Counted from the stretch's first letter, positions 44,537 to 54,052 are shown. The stretch is DNA of 64,000 nucleotides from Clostridioides sp. ES-S-0010-02 (GCA_020641055.1 CP067345.1:3465317-3529316), one strand, 5' to 3'. Notes: generated by a model not told the origin, from the letters alone. A program made the numbers and translations.

Positions 44537-45235
44537 TTACTTGTTAGCATTTTTTCCAGTGTTAGGTAAAACATTGCCAAGGTTCTTTTCAGGTATATTT
44601 ACATAACTTTCTGGAACATCACCTACTATTATAGTCTCACAGATAGGTATCTGAGCTTTAATTTGTTTTGTTGAAGTTATAAGTGGGATTACTACTTTCA
44701 CTTGAGTTTGAGCTTCTAAATATATCCTATGTCTTGTTTGATTTATGCCTGAAGACTCAAATTCCGTTTTAAAGTTTACTGATACTGTTCCTATAGGTTC
44801 AATAGATACTTCAAGTTTAGGGCCGTATTTAGCTAATATAGGACTTCCTAATGCTGTTCCTATAGGTATGTAAGAATCTGCTGTTTTACCTTTTTTTAAT
44901 TCATCTTGTATTTCTAAAGCTATTGCAGATGCAATTTCATTCATCATAATAGTATTTGCTTGTATCATAGTTATTTTTCCGTTATTATCAAGCTGTATAT
45001 CCATTAAATCTTCATAATTTATTTTCCCTTCTACCATTTCAGCAACAGCTTTATTTATAGACCTGTTTGCCAATTCAAGAGCTTTTGTTTCTGCTAAAAC
45101 TGTAATTGTTGGTCTTAAACTTTTATCTATATATATGAAACTGCCTATAAATACAGACAAGAAAAGAATTAACAAGAAAATAGCTACAATTTTTCTAAAT
45201 TCATTTTTCTTTTTTCTATCTACTATCCTATTCAA
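44537..45235 (-). CDS. yunB: Sporulation protein YunB
   Basis: Membrane-anchored protein of 232 aa. One N-terminal membrane helix (about 14-32) is followed by an extracytoplasmic domain with the YunB pattern: AETKALELANRSINKAV, MQANTIMMNEIASAIA, YIPIGTALGSPILAKYGP, GINQTRHRIYLEAQ, PICETIIVGDVPESY. Bacillus YunB is made in the mother cell under sigma-E; its exact role is unclear. The start is TTG behind GGAGGGG. It lies divergent from pbp1, in a stretch rich in spore and wall genes. Confidence 0.88.
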   Translation of the reverse strand: MNRIVDRKKKNEFRKIVAIFLLILFLSVFIGSFIYIDKSLRPTITVLAETKALELANRSINKAVAEMVEGKINYEDLMDIQLDNNGKITMIQANTIMMNEIASAIALEIQDELKKGKTADSYIPIGTALGSPILAKYGPKLEVSIEPIGTVSVNFKTEFESSGINQTRHRIYLEAQTQVKVVIPLITSTKQIKAQIPICETIIVGDVPESYVNIPEKNLGNVLPNTGKNANK

Positions 45236-45449
45236 ATTTATCCCCTCCTATTTATTTATATGTAACTTTGGCATAATTTTTATAATATTTGTCAAAAATA
45301 AATAAATAAAAATATAGACTTATTAATACATTTTGTTTATACATATCTACAATGTACAGAATATTATAGCAAATTCATTTTTTCTATTAATTACAAAATT
45401 ACTCCTATTTGTGTTATAATATTGCATTAAGTAAGGAGGTTAAAATCTT

Positions 45450-48125
45450 ATGAATAACGATAATGATAAAAATGGAAATAAAATAAGAAGAAAAAAGGTT
45501 AGTTCATCTAGTAGCTCAAATAAACCAGTTAATAGAAATTCAGCTAACAAAACTCATTCAACTAAAAGCAAGAAGAAATCTAAGAAAAGCGATAAATTTA
45601 AAAAACTAAGAGTATTTGGTATAGTATTTTTAGTTTTATTAGTTGTTGGTGCAGCAGGTACTGCTGGATTAGTATTTGCATCATTAAGAGATGTCTCTCC
45701 AGTTACAGAAGCTGTTTTAGACAAGCAAACAAACCAGACAACTACAATTAAATACGCTAATGGAAAAACATTATCTACTGCTCCAAGTGTAAATAAAAAG
45801 ACACCCGTTCCATTAGATAAAATTTCAACTCATCTTCAACATGCAGTAATTGCAATAGAAGATGAACGTTTTTATGAACACAAGGGTGTTGACATTAAAG
45901 GTTTATTTAGATCAGTATTAAAAACTCTTACTGGTACTAAGCAAGGTGGTAGTACTATTCCTATGCAGGTATCTAAGATGTTATTGACTACTGAGCAACA
46001 AACTCTACCTCGTAAAATAAAAGATATTTATTATGCATATGAGATGAGTAAGACAGTAAGTAAAGACAAAATACTAGAAACTTATTTAAATAACTTCTTC
46101 GTTGGAAAGGGTCTTGCAGGAGCTGAGGCTGGCGCACGTGGTTATTTTGATAAGTCTGCATCTGACCTTACTATAGCTGAGTCAGCACTTCTTGCTGGTT
46201 CAACTAAAAATCCATCTAGGTTTTCAGCTTACAAAACTTCTAAATTAGATGGAAATGAAACTAAGAGTGACTTAGAGAATAAGTTGTTATTTTTTGTTAA
46301 TACAACTGATGATGATTTAGATGACCCAACTCAAGTAGACTTTGATATGATTGAGAAATTAAAAACTTGGGAACTTATATCTAGTGATACTTATAGACAG
46401 CTAAAAGCAGGTACATTAGTTGTTAGAAAAGCTATAAACAACCCTGAAGCTAAGAAAAGACAAGAAATTGTTCTAAAGAAAATGTTAGACCTAGGATATA
46501 TAAAACAAAAAGAATATGATGAAGCAATTAATGCTAAGATAGAAATAAAATTACCTAAATCAGCAGATAAAGTTTCTTCATCTGTAGAAGACCTTATTGA
46601 AAGTGAAGTTATAAATGCCCTAATGGAACAAGGACATACAAATGATGAAGCTCAAAACTTATTCTACAATGGTGGTCTAATTGTAAATACAACTATAGAC
46701 CCTAAAATGCAGGATGCTTTGGAAGAAGAATTTGATAAAAATAGCAATTTCCCAGGACATATGGTTGGACCTGATGGAGTTAGCCAGCCACAGTCTGCAA
46801 TGGTAATTTTAGATTACAAAAATGGTGAAATAAGAGCACTAGCTGGAGGCCGAAACATAAGTGGCAGAAAAACTTTAAATCGTGCTACTAGCCCTCATCA
46901 GCCAGGTTCTTCTATAAAACCTCTAGCAATTTATACACCAGCTATTGATACTTTAAAGATTACACAATCAACTGCTCTAAATGATGTTAGAGGAGGATAT
47001 AAATTTGAAGAAAACACTAAATGGAATCCAAGAACTACCACTAGTGGTCATGGCTCTATGAGTTTACGTAAAGCTCTTGCTAAATCTTCAAATACAATAG
47101 CAGTTAAAACTGCTGAGATGCTTGGAGATTCTTATGATGAATGTATAGATATAATGATGGACTACTTAAAGAACTTTGGTATAACAACTGTTAAAAATAG
47201 CCAAACAGGAGCAACTGATAGACAGTTCCCAGCATTAACACTTGGTGGTATGGCAAGTGGTATTACTCCACTTCAGATGGCTGCTGCTTATGGTACATTA
47301 GCAAATCAAGGAGTTTATGTAGAACCATCTATTTACACTACTATAACTACTTTTGATGGGCAATTATTAGTTAAAAACGCTCCTGAAGAGCATAAAGTTG
47401 TAGACCCAGAAGTAGCTTATGTTGTTACAGATATGTTAGAAAGTGTAATTACTGAAGGTACAGGTGGTATTGCATCACTTCCTAAAGGAATGCCTGTTGC
47501 AGGTAAAACAGGTACTACAAATAGCGCATATGATGCTTGGTTTGTTGGTTATACACCTTATTATGTAGGAGCAACATACATTGGAGATGATGCTGGTAGA
47601 AAAGATGATGCTGGTAACACTATAAAACGTAGAGATGTTCCACATGGAAGTACTAGTACAGCAAAACTTTGGCAAAAAATCATGGCAAAAATACATGCAA
47701 ATTTAACAGTTACTGAATTTGAAGTTCCTAAAAATGTATATTTTACAAAAATTAATTTAGAAGATGGAGGAAAGCAATCTTCTGGCTCTAAAGCAGCATT
47801 TATTGAAGGTACTGCTCCTTCTAGAGTAAGTTCTCAGCCATCTCCTGAAGATACAAAGAAACCAGATAATAATCAACAAGAAGAAGAAAACAATAATAAC
47901 AACAATAATTCAGGTAATAATGGTGGTGGCTCTACTCCTCCTGATAACGGTGGAAATAGTGGTGGTACTACTACTCCTCCTGACAATGGTGGAAACAGTG
48001 GCGGTACTACTAACCCTCCTGACAATGGTGGAAACAGTGGTGGTACTACTAACCCTCCTGACAATGGTGGAAACAGTGGTGGTACTGTCACCCCTCCTGA
48101 TGGTGGTGGAAATACAACACCATAG
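45450..48125 (+). CDS. pbp1: Class A penicillin-binding protein PBP1
   Basis: Bifunctional wall synthase of 891 aa. A basic cytoplasmic N-terminus is followed by a membrane helix (about 52-75). The GT51 glycosyltransferase (about 110-300) shows EDERFYEHKGVD and GGSTIPMQVSK. The transpeptidase (about 430-740) shows the active Ser in PGSSIKPL, SSN, and AGKTGTTN. From about residue 800 a tail rich in Asn, Gly, Pro and Thr has four 13-residue repeats of PPDNGGNSGGTT type. It is likely the main, perhaps only, class A PBP of the species. Strong site AAGGAGG; terminator follows. Confidence 0.95.
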   Translation: MNNDNDKNGNKIRRKKVSSSSSSNKPVNRNSANKTHSTKSKKKSKKSDKFKKLRVFGIVFLVLLVVGAAGTAGLVFASLRDVSPVTEAVLDKQTNQTTTIKYANGKTLSTAPSVNKKTPVPLDKISTHLQHAVIAIEDERFYEHKGVDIKGLFRSVLKTLTGTKQGGSTIPMQVSKMLLTTEQQTLPRKIKDIYYAYEMSKTVSKDKILETYLNNFFVGKGLAGAEAGARGYFDKSASDLTIAESALLAGSTKNPSRFSAYKTSKLDGNETKSDLENKLLFFVNTTDDDLDDPTQVDFDMIEKLKTWELISSDTYRQLKAGTLVVRKAINNPEAKKRQEIVLKKMLDLGYIKQKEYDEAINAKIEIKLPKSADKVSSSVEDLIESEVINALMEQGHTNDEAQNLFYNGGLIVNTTIDPKMQDALEEEFDKNSNFPGHMVGPDGVSQPQSAMVILDYKNGEIRALAGGRNISGRKTLNRATSPHQPGSSIKPLAIYTPAIDTLKITQSTALNDVRGGYKFEENTKWNPRTTTSGHGSMSLRKALAKSSNTIAVKTAEMLGDSYDECIDIMMDYLKNFGITTVKNSQTGATDRQFPALTLGGMASGITPLQMAAAYGTLANQGVYVEPSIYTTITTFDGQLLVKNAPEEHKVVDPEVAYVVTDMLESVITEGTGGIASLPKGMPVAGKTGTTNSAYDAWFVGYTPYYVGATYIGDDAGRKDDAGNTIKRRDVPHGSTSTAKLWQKIMAKIHANLTVTEFEVPKNVYFTKINLEDGGKQSSGSKAAFIEGTAPSRVSSQPSPEDTKKPDNNQQEEENNNNNNNSGNNGGGSTPPDNGGNSGGTTTPPDNGGNSGGTTNPPDNGGNSGGTTNPPDNGGNSGGTVTPPDGGGNTTP
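47935..48120 (+). repeat. 39-bp tandem repeats coding the PBP1 tail
   Basis: Four nearly identical 39-base units encode PPDNGGNSGGTT(T/N), followed by a partial unit. Third and fourth copies are almost identical at DNA level, so copy number probably varies between strains. Confidence 0.85.
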
Positions 48126-48182
48126 TTTAATAAAAGATTACATTTAAATATTAATAAATAATTAAAATTAAAACAAAAATAT

Positions 48183-48232
48183 AAGGAGTTGCCTCAAAGT
48201 GATTTTTAGAAATCCTCGATGAGACACTCCTT
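48183..48232 (+). terminator. Terminator of pbp1
   Basis: AAGGAGT pairs with ACTCCTT, then TCA with TGA, and the stem is followed by T6, about 60 bp beyond the pbp1 stop. Confidence 0.8.
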
Positions 48233-48277
48233 TTTTAGTAATTATAATTAATGTGGCGATTGTTATAATATTTATAT

Positions 48278-48317
48278 ATTACAAACTATATAAACTTATT
48301 ACAAACTATATAAACTT
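48278..48317. repeat. 20-bp exact tandem duplication
   Basis: The 20-base unit starting ATTACAAACTATATAAACTT occurs twice back to back, just beyond the stop of the DUF1177 gene. It looks like a slippage duplication; no function is evident. Confidence 0.8.
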
Positions 48318-48329
48318 TATATTTTTTGC

Positions 48330-49265
48330 TTATTGTATACCAAAAGTTTGGAATGCGTTTAATTTCCCATATCTTTTGATAAGTATATCCCATTCTTCCT
48401 TATCATAAAAATCACACTTATTTACACCAAATAATTTGCCAACTTCAATTGCAAATCTACCAGCTGACTCTAAATCACTAAAATGAGTTGCACCTGTAGC
48501 ACATCCAGCAACAGGCATTTCTGTAGTAATTGCTACTCCAACTACTGGAGAATTTGTAGCAACTGCTGGCTGTAAAATACTATTCAAGTGATACAGGTCA
48601 TTTCCATATGGTGTTATATCTTGAATAGATAAAGGAAATACAAATGGAGATTTTCCAGTTACAGTCTGTATAATATCTAAAAGATTATCACTAGTTTTCA
48701 ATATGTACCCTTCTTTGACAGTTGGCGATATTGCAAATCCTCTAGTATTGATTATTCTATTACCTTTAGTAGTATCGATTGAAAGTATTGCATCACAACT
48801 ACTGTCAACTTCATTTTCATTCATAGTTGTCATATCTATTGGTGAATCCATAAAAGGTGTAGGATAATGCTCTTTAGTTGGAGCATCTGGACAAATATGA
48901 GTAGAAATTATAATATCTCCTTCTAGCACATCTCCTTTTCGTTGCATATCTAAAAGTTTCGCTGCTACTGAAATTGCTACTAATGCTCCATCACCATCTG
49001 AAACAAAACCTATTACATCTGGTCTTGCTCCAATACCTCCAAGTCTGCCTAAAATACCTAGAGTAGGGGCATTTCCTCCGTTTAATTTACCATTCTTACC
49101 AGCAATTGTAAGCTTAACTAAGTCTGTAGAACCTTTACTTGATGATAGCTTTTTTACTATTATATTTTCTCCACCATAGCTTTGTAAGTATGTCTTCACT
49201 TCTTCTCCACTTGCAGTTGATTTGTCTAAAATGTCATAAACCTCTAATACTTGTTTTAATATCAT
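48330..49265 (-). CDS. DUF1177 family protein
   Basis: Soluble protein of 311 aa of the uncharacterised DUF1177 family. Conserved stretches are GRLGGIGARPDVIGFVSDGDGAL (near 92), GDIIISTHICPDAPT (near 137) and GVAITTEMPVAGCATGATH (near 248). The Asp/His-rich IISTHICPD segment could bind metal, but no catalytic mechanism is known. It is the last gene of an operon with an M20 amidohydrolase and two membrane proteins, 39 bp after the amidohydrolase, so a role in catabolism of the same imported compound is likely. Confidence 0.8.
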   Translation of the reverse strand: MILKQVLEVYDILDKSTASGEEVKTYLQSYGGENIIVKKLSSSKGSTDLVKLTIAGKNGKLNGGNAPTLGILGRLGGIGARPDVIGFVSDGDGALVAISVAAKLLDMQRKGDVLEGDIIISTHICPDAPTKEHYPTPFMDSPIDMTTMNENEVDSSCDAILSIDTTKGNRIINTRGFAISPTVKEGYILKTSDNLLDIIQTVTGKSPFVFPLSIQDITPYGNDLYHLNSILQPAVATNSPVVGVAITTEMPVAGCATGATHFSDLESAGRFAIEVGKLFGVNKCDFYDKEEWDILIKRYGKLNAFQTFGIQ

Positions 49266-49304
49266 ATTTAGTCTCCTTTCTTCATGTATTTTTTTAGTAA
49301 TACA

Positions 49305-50450
49305 TTATTTACTGTACAAAACATCTACACCACACATTGCTAGTACTTTAATTGCTTTTATAAGTGCTATTTTTCCTTCTTCGCCACCAGCAGCTACAGC
49401 AAATTCTTCTGTATGAGTTGCAGTGTTTTCTTTTAATTTTATATATGCTTGTATTGCAGGTATTTCATGAGTTAAATTTCCAGTATCAGTTGAACCAATA
49501 CCTTGAGTTAAATCTCTTTCAATATAATCTTCACCCAATACTTCAAAATTTTCTCTAACTATATTTACCAATCTTGAATCATTTTTTATCTCTTTATATA
49601 TTTCATCTAATTGAATTACTTCTACACTAGTTCCTGTAGAAATTGCAGCTCCCTTAGCACAATCTTTAAGCATATCACAAATTTCATTTAGGTATTCTAT
49701 ACTTAATGCTCTTACATTAAATATAGCTATAGATTTTTCAGGAATTATGTTATGTATACTACCTCCATCAGTTATAATTCCATGTACTCTTGCATAATCT
49801 TTAAGATGTAATCTCATGCTATTTACACTATTGAATAATGCTATTACTCCACTTAATGCACTTCTTCCTTCCCAAGGATAAGCAGCAGCATGAGAAGCTT
49901 TTCCACTAAAATCAAATTTTAAGTTAACTTGAGCAAATGATATATCATCAGGTATTGAAGCATCACATGGATGTAAAATTAATGCAGCATCTACATCTTT
50001 AAATACCCCTTCTCTAATCATAGTTATTTTTCCACCTACTCTTTCTTCTGCAGGTGTTCCAAATACTTTTACAGTTCCTTCTATATCATATTTTTTTATA
50101 ACTTCTTTTAAAATAATACCCGCTCCAACAGAACTTGTACCTATTATATTATGTCCACAAGCATGTCCCATACCTGGAAGTGCATCATATTCAGCTAGAA
50201 AAGCTACTGTCTTTCCACCAGTTCCATTTGAGTAGACTGCCTCAAAAGATGTTTCTAATCCTCCTACCCCCTTTGTCACATCAAATCCATTTTCTTCTAA
50301 TAAATTACATAATGCTTTTTGTGATTTAAATTCTTCAAATGCTAATTCTGGATTTTCAAATAAAGATTTGGATACCTTTTCAAATGATGCTTTTTTCTCA
50401 TCAGATAACAGCTTTATATCTTCTTTGATTTTTAATTTTAATTCTTTCAT
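49305..50450 (-). CDS. M20-family amidohydrolase/peptidase
   Basis: Metal-dependent hydrolase of 381 aa that cleaves an amide such as an N-acyl amino acid or dipeptide. Visible: FENPELAFEEFKS near the start, metal site GHACGHN (near 113), EERVGGK with the catalytic Glu, ILHPCD, the dimerisation domain KASHAAAYPWEGRSAL, and the last metal site IQAYIKLKENTATHTEEF. Similar to AbgB and amidohydrolase-type aminoacylases. It lies between the transporter-like genes and DUF1177, suggesting that the imported compound is split here. Confidence 0.9.
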   Translation of the reverse strand: MKELKLKIKEDIKLLSDEKKASFEKVSKSLFENPELAFEEFKSQKALCNLLEENGFDVTKGVGGLETSFEAVYSNGTGGKTVAFLAEYDALPGMGHACGHNIIGTSSVGAGIILKEVIKKYDIEGTVKVFGTPAEERVGGKITMIREGVFKDVDAALILHPCDASIPDDISFAQVNLKFDFSGKASHAAAYPWEGRSALSGVIALFNSVNSMRLHLKDYARVHGIITDGGSIHNIIPEKSIAIFNVRALSIEYLNEICDMLKDCAKGAAISTGTSVEVIQLDEIYKEIKNDSRLVNIVRENFEVLGEDYIERDLTQGIGSTDTGNLTHEIPAIQAYIKLKENTATHTEEFAVAAGGEEGKIALIKAIKVLAMCGVDVLYSK

Positions 50451-50463
50451 ACTTACTACCTCC

Positions 50464-50928
50464 TTAAATCATTCCATTTATTTTTAGAACTGTTTGAGAT
50501 ATAAAAGCAGAACCAAAATAAGTAGATGTCATAACTATAAATGATATAACTACTAGCTTCCAACTCAAAGTCTTTAATATGTCTAATTGGTTACCTACAG
50601 AAATTCCTGCAAAAGCTAATAATGGTGTTACTGTAGACATAAAATTGATTTTTCCTATATTACTTGCTATAAAATCTCCAACTGGTGATATTGGAAGTGA
50701 TAATACAAACGCAACTAAAGTCGCCCATGCAAAACCTGGTAAATTTGGTCTCTTAACAAAATTCTTTATTACAATAGCAATTATTACTAATATAAACCCA
50801 AATACACTTCCAATCAACAAATCTTTAGCCTGTGTTTTAAGTGCTATAGCCTGTCCAAAGCAAATAATAATATATATGAACATTACTATTTTTATCTGTT
50901 CCATAATAGTCTTCAAAGTCTTTTCCAT
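50464..50928 (-). CDS. Small membrane protein, putative transporter subunit
   Basis: A protein of 154 aa with about five membrane helices. Recognisable stretches are GFAWATLVAFVLSLPISPVGDF (near 85) and TVTPLLAFAGISVGNQLDILKTLSWKLVVISFIV (near 110). The pattern resembles the second half of several carboxylate or amino-acid carriers, but I cannot name the family. It lies 14 bp after the DUF3100 gene and 13 bp before M20, so both membrane proteins probably form one transporter. Confidence 0.6.
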   Translation of the reverse strand: MEKTLKTIMEQIKIVMFIYIIICFGQAIALKTQAKDLLIGSVFGFILVIIAIVIKNFVKRPNLPGFAWATLVAFVLSLPISPVGDFIASNIGKINFMSTVTPLLAFAGISVGNQLDILKTLSWKLVVISFIVMTSTYFGSAFISQTVLKINGMI

Positions 50929-50942
50929 CTATACATCCTCCA

Positions 50943-51776
50943 TTATAAGACATCTCTTGTTTTTCTTTTTTTTCTACTTCTAAACTTCTCAATAATCGGA
51001 GCCACTTTACTATAATAATAATTAGCAACTGGTAATGATAAAAATAATTCTATGTATATTCCAGTAACGGCTGTAATCAATCCACTGGTAGCTGAATAAG
51101 CTAAAATCTGTTCAGACATATTTGGGACAGTATTCATCAATGATGCTGTTGCAGCCCCCATCATAGAACCACTTCCCATTCCTGATGCCATTGCTAAAGC
51201 ATATGGATGAAAGCCTATAAGAACACCCAGTGGTGCCAAAAATGAAAATAATAATGTTCCAAAGATACTACCACTTATATAAGTTCCCAATGTTCCTATA
51301 CCTTCTGGTGAATTTAATCCATACTTATCCCCAATAATTCCTAGTGCTGTGTCACGACATAATGAAAAAGTCCCTCCTAATGCACTTCTTCCAAGACCTA
51401 GTGCTACTCCAACAGGTAATGCTATCAACATTGTACCCATATGACCAAACTCTTGTAATAAAAGTGCTGGTCCTGCTTGAAGTAATATACCAACTTTAGG
51501 ACCTGCGTTAATTCCAAACATTATTCCTAATGGATATAGAGTTAAAGATAAAAGATATGGAGATACATTTATTTCATTATCTCCTATAAACTTTTTTAAA
51601 GCTGGTATAACCCTTCCTAACAAATGAGGGGAAACAGCCATACCTATAAAGATAGCCCATAGTATACTAAGTAAAGTTATATTAATACCCATAACTTTAA
51701 ATGAAATAGGCCCAATTAATTCAGCCAATACTGTAATTATACAGGCTGCTATCAGAGCATTTTTAATTCCTTTCAT
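50943..51776 (-). CDS. DUF3100 membrane protein, putative transporter
   Basis: A protein of 277 aa with about eight membrane helices and glycine-rich stretches (GPKVGILLQAGPALLLQEFGH, GMGSGSMMGAATASLM), as in DUF3100 proteins. The ATG at 51776 follows AAGGAGG; the ORF start at 51794 lies before that site. It is first in an operon with a second small membrane protein, an M20 amidohydrolase and DUF1177, divergent from a LysR regulator. It probably imports the compound cleaved by the M20 enzyme; substrate unknown. Confidence 0.72.
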   Translation of the reverse strand: MKGIKNALIAACIITVLAELIGPISFKVMGINITLLSILWAIFIGMAVSPHLLGRVIPALKKFIGDNEINVSPYLLSLTLYPLGIMFGINAGPKVGILLQAGPALLLQEFGHMGTMLIALPVGVALGLGRSALGGTFSLCRDTALGIIGDKYGLNSPEGIGTLGTYISGSIFGTLLFSFLAPLGVLIGFHPYALAMASGMGSGSMMGAATASLMNTVPNMSEQILAYSATSGLITAVTGIYIELFLSLPVANYYYSKVAPIIEKFRSRKKRKTRDVL

Positions 51777-51833
51777 TTTTATACCTCCTTGCAATTTTTA
51801 TAATTTTCTTACAATATAAGTATTAGTGATTTA

Positions 51834-51864
51834 ATTATATATTCTCTCATCGATAATGTATAAT
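51834..51864. promoter_or_regulatory. Divergent promoter region of lysR and the DUF3100 operon
   Basis: ATTATA (51834-51839) and TATAAT (51859-51864) form an inverted repeat with 19 bases between. Each arm reads as a -10 hexamer for one direction, so the two promoters overlap. A LysR protein bound here could control both. Confidence 0.45.
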
Positions 51865-51924
51865 ATAAATGTTTCATTATTTTTATATGCTTTTAGTCAT
51901 AAAGCAAAAGGAGGATTAAGCATC

Positions 51925-52797
51925 ATGGATTTATTACAATTAAAATATTTTCAAGTTGTAGCTTGTACTGAAAATATGACTAATGCTGCTAAGCAATTAC
52001 ATGTAACACAGTCAGCACTTAGCAAAAGTATAGCTCTACTTGAAATGGATTTAGGTGTAAAATTATTTGACAGGAAAGGAAAATCTATTAAATTAAACTA
52101 TTGTGGAAATATTTTTCTTAAAAGAGTTGATTCTATACTTAATTTATTAGATACATCAACTAAAGAAATAAAAGATTTAGCTTGTAGTGAATTTGACCAA
52201 ATCAAATTAATCGTACTTACTGCATCAGGGTTAATTTTAGATGTACTTAGTGAATTTAAAAAATTACATCCAAATATTTCATTCAAATTAATGCAACATA
52301 TTCCAAAATCAACATTTGACTACGATTTTGATATATGTATTACTTCATATTGCTTTGAATTTAAGTCATCAAATTATGAAGTATTAACTAGTGAAGAAAT
52401 ATTTATAGGTGTACCTTACAGCAATCCACTATCAGAGCTTAATAGTGTGTATTTTAAAGATGTACAAGATGAGAATTTTATATGTTTAGATGAAGGTACA
52501 AATTTCAGAAAAATTACAGATAGATTTTGTAACTATGCTGACTTTGAACCTAATGTAGGTTTTGAATGTGATTCTCCTTCAACCGTTTATAATTTGATAA
52601 AAGAAGGTCATGGAGTTGGATTTATTCCTGAAAAATCATGGTGTATAGATTATGAATCTTCTATTAAACTATTACCTATTAATGATATAAGATGTGAGCA
52701 ATTTATTGAGCTATATTGGACAGATAATAAATTTTTAAACAAGTCAACAAGAATGTTTATTGATTTTATAAAAAACTATCTTAATGAAACTACTTAA
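51925..52797 (+). CDS. LysR-family transcriptional regulator
   Basis: Regulator of 290 aa. The HTH is at residues about 3-60 (LKYFQVVACTENMTNAAKQLHVTQSALSKSIALLE). The effector domain (about 90-285) ends with EGHGVGFIPEKSW. The ATG at 51925 follows AAAGGAGG and gives the usual MDLLQLKYF start; the longer ORF is rejected. It is divergent from the DUF3100-M20-DUF1177 operon, so it most likely senses the imported compound and controls that operon. Confidence 0.9.
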   Translation: MDLLQLKYFQVVACTENMTNAAKQLHVTQSALSKSIALLEMDLGVKLFDRKGKSIKLNYCGNIFLKRVDSILNLLDTSTKEIKDLACSEFDQIKLIVLTASGLILDVLSEFKKLHPNISFKLMQHIPKSTFDYDFDICITSYCFEFKSSNYEVLTSEEIFIGVPYSNPLSELNSVYFKDVQDENFICLDEGTNFRKITDRFCNYADFEPNVGFECDSPSTVYNLIKEGHGVGFIPEKSWCIDYESSIKLLPINDIRCEQFIELYWTDNKFLNKSTRMFIDFIKNYLNETT

Positions 52798-52844
52798 AAA
52801 ATAATAAATCTCAATGTTGTACCGAGACTCAAAAGTTAGATTTT

Positions 52845-52872
52845 ATACTGGAATGAACTTTCATTCCAGTAT
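52845..52872 (+). terminator. Terminator between lysR and lacI-type genes
   Basis: A perfect 12-bp stem (ATACTGGAATGA with TCATTCCAGTAT) and a 4-base loop, followed by T5 on the plus strand. Confidence 0.88.
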
Positions 52873-52927
52873 TTTTATTTATTCAAGTTTTTATTGATAT
52901 TAAATTCTATAATCAACTGGATTACTT

Positions 52928-53947
52928 TTAGTCTTTTATTCTATTAACGCTGTTTCTTATAATTAGTCTTGGATAAAGTTTTCTTGGGATATGTTCTGTG
53001 CTCTTTTTATTTATTGTATTTACTAAACTATCTACTCCATTTTTTATAACTTGCTCTCTTGGGTCATCTATTGTCGATAAGTGTGACCTAAAGTAAGATA
53101 TTAATTCAATATTATTATATCCTATTACAGATAAGTCTTCTGGTACATTTATACCATAAGTAGTTTTTAATTCTTGTATTATAGAAATAGCTGGTACATC
53201 TTGTTGCACAAATATAGCTGAAGCCTTTTTTATTTTATCAATATGATTTCTTAATAGTTCAACTTGAGATTCAAAATCCATTTTAGATTCAATTACATCT
53301 GTCTTTAAATTAGCTTCTTCCATAGCATTTAAATACCCTTTTGTTCTATCTTCATGCATTTTTGAACTCTTATCTTCTGAAGTTATTGTTATTATATTTT
53401 TATGACCATGGTCGATTAAATGTTTAGTAGCTATATAGCCTCCATATACGTTATCGTCCCAAAAGAAGTTATCTACCTCTCCTACAAAAGATGGCTTAAA
53501 ATATATGAATACGTGTGGAAAATTATTGTCTTTTAAAAACTCATACTCTTCTTTTTTTATTGATTGAGACACTATTACTAATCCATCAACCATTTGTCCA
53601 TTAACCATTTTATAGACATTACTATCACCACTAATGTTGTTATTGGGCTGTATTATAAAGTCGTACTTATTAGTCTCAATAGAATTTATAGAACTGTCCA
53701 TTATATCACTGAAAAATTTTCTAGTGTCTTGATGATTAAAATTATTTGAAAAGATTACCCCTATTCTATTTGTTTCTTTTTTTGCTAGATTTCTCGCATT
53801 TACATTAAAATGAAACCCTAGCCTGTTAGCCTCTTCCACTACCTTCTTTTTTGTTTTTTCAGATACATTAGGATTATTGTTTAAGCACCTAGAAACAGTT
53901 GAATAGCTAATGCCTAGGTTCCTTGCAATATCTTTAATAGTTACCAT
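52928..53947 (-). CDS. LacI/GalR-family transcriptional regulator
   Basis: Repressor of 339 aa. The HTH and hinge are canonical at the N-terminus (MVTIKDIARNLGISYSTVSRCLN, then ARNLAKKETNRIGVIF). The periplasmic-binding-like sugar domain (about 60-335) has GYNNIELISYF near 280 and ends RLIIRNSV. No sugar gene is next to it, so the regulon is elsewhere or it is autogenous; a matching operator lies just upstream of its own promoter. Effector sugar unknown. Confidence 0.88.
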   Translation of the reverse strand: MVTIKDIARNLGISYSTVSRCLNNNPNVSEKTKKKVVEEANRLGFHFNVNARNLAKKETNRIGVIFSNNFNHQDTRKFFSDIMDSSINSIETNKYDFIIQPNNNISGDSNVYKMVNGQMVDGLVIVSQSIKKEEYEFLKDNNFPHVFIYFKPSFVGEVDNFFWDDNVYGGYIATKHLIDHGHKNIITITSEDKSSKMHEDRTKGYLNAMEEANLKTDVIESKMDFESQVELLRNHIDKIKKASAIFVQQDVPAISIIQELKTTYGINVPEDLSVIGYNNIELISYFRSHLSTIDDPREQVIKNGVDSLVNTINKKSTEHIPRKLYPRLIIRNSVNRIKD

Positions 53948-54012
53948 CTTTATCCCCTACTTCACTTCATTTTATTTTTGCTAATATAATACTACACCAT
54001 GTTGTAAATAAT

Positions 54013-54040
54013 TGTCAACTTGATTATGTAAACGCTTGTA
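54013..54040 (-). promoter_or_regulatory. LacI-type operator and -35 upstream of the lacI-family gene
   Basis: ATGTAAACGCTTGTAA (54026-54041) matches the LacI/CcpA operator pattern WTGNNANCGNWNNCAW with one mismatch. On the minus strand it is followed after 8 bp by TTGACA (54018-54013), with a TAGTAT 18 bp further. CcpA or the protein itself may bind. Confidence 0.55.
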
Positions 54041-54052
54041 AGTATAAAAAAA

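Noticed and set aside
47873-48147. Long antisense and alternative-frame ORFs over the PBP1 tail
   Set aside because: They arise from the 39-bp repeats and their biased composition; no ribosome-binding site and no family resemblance.
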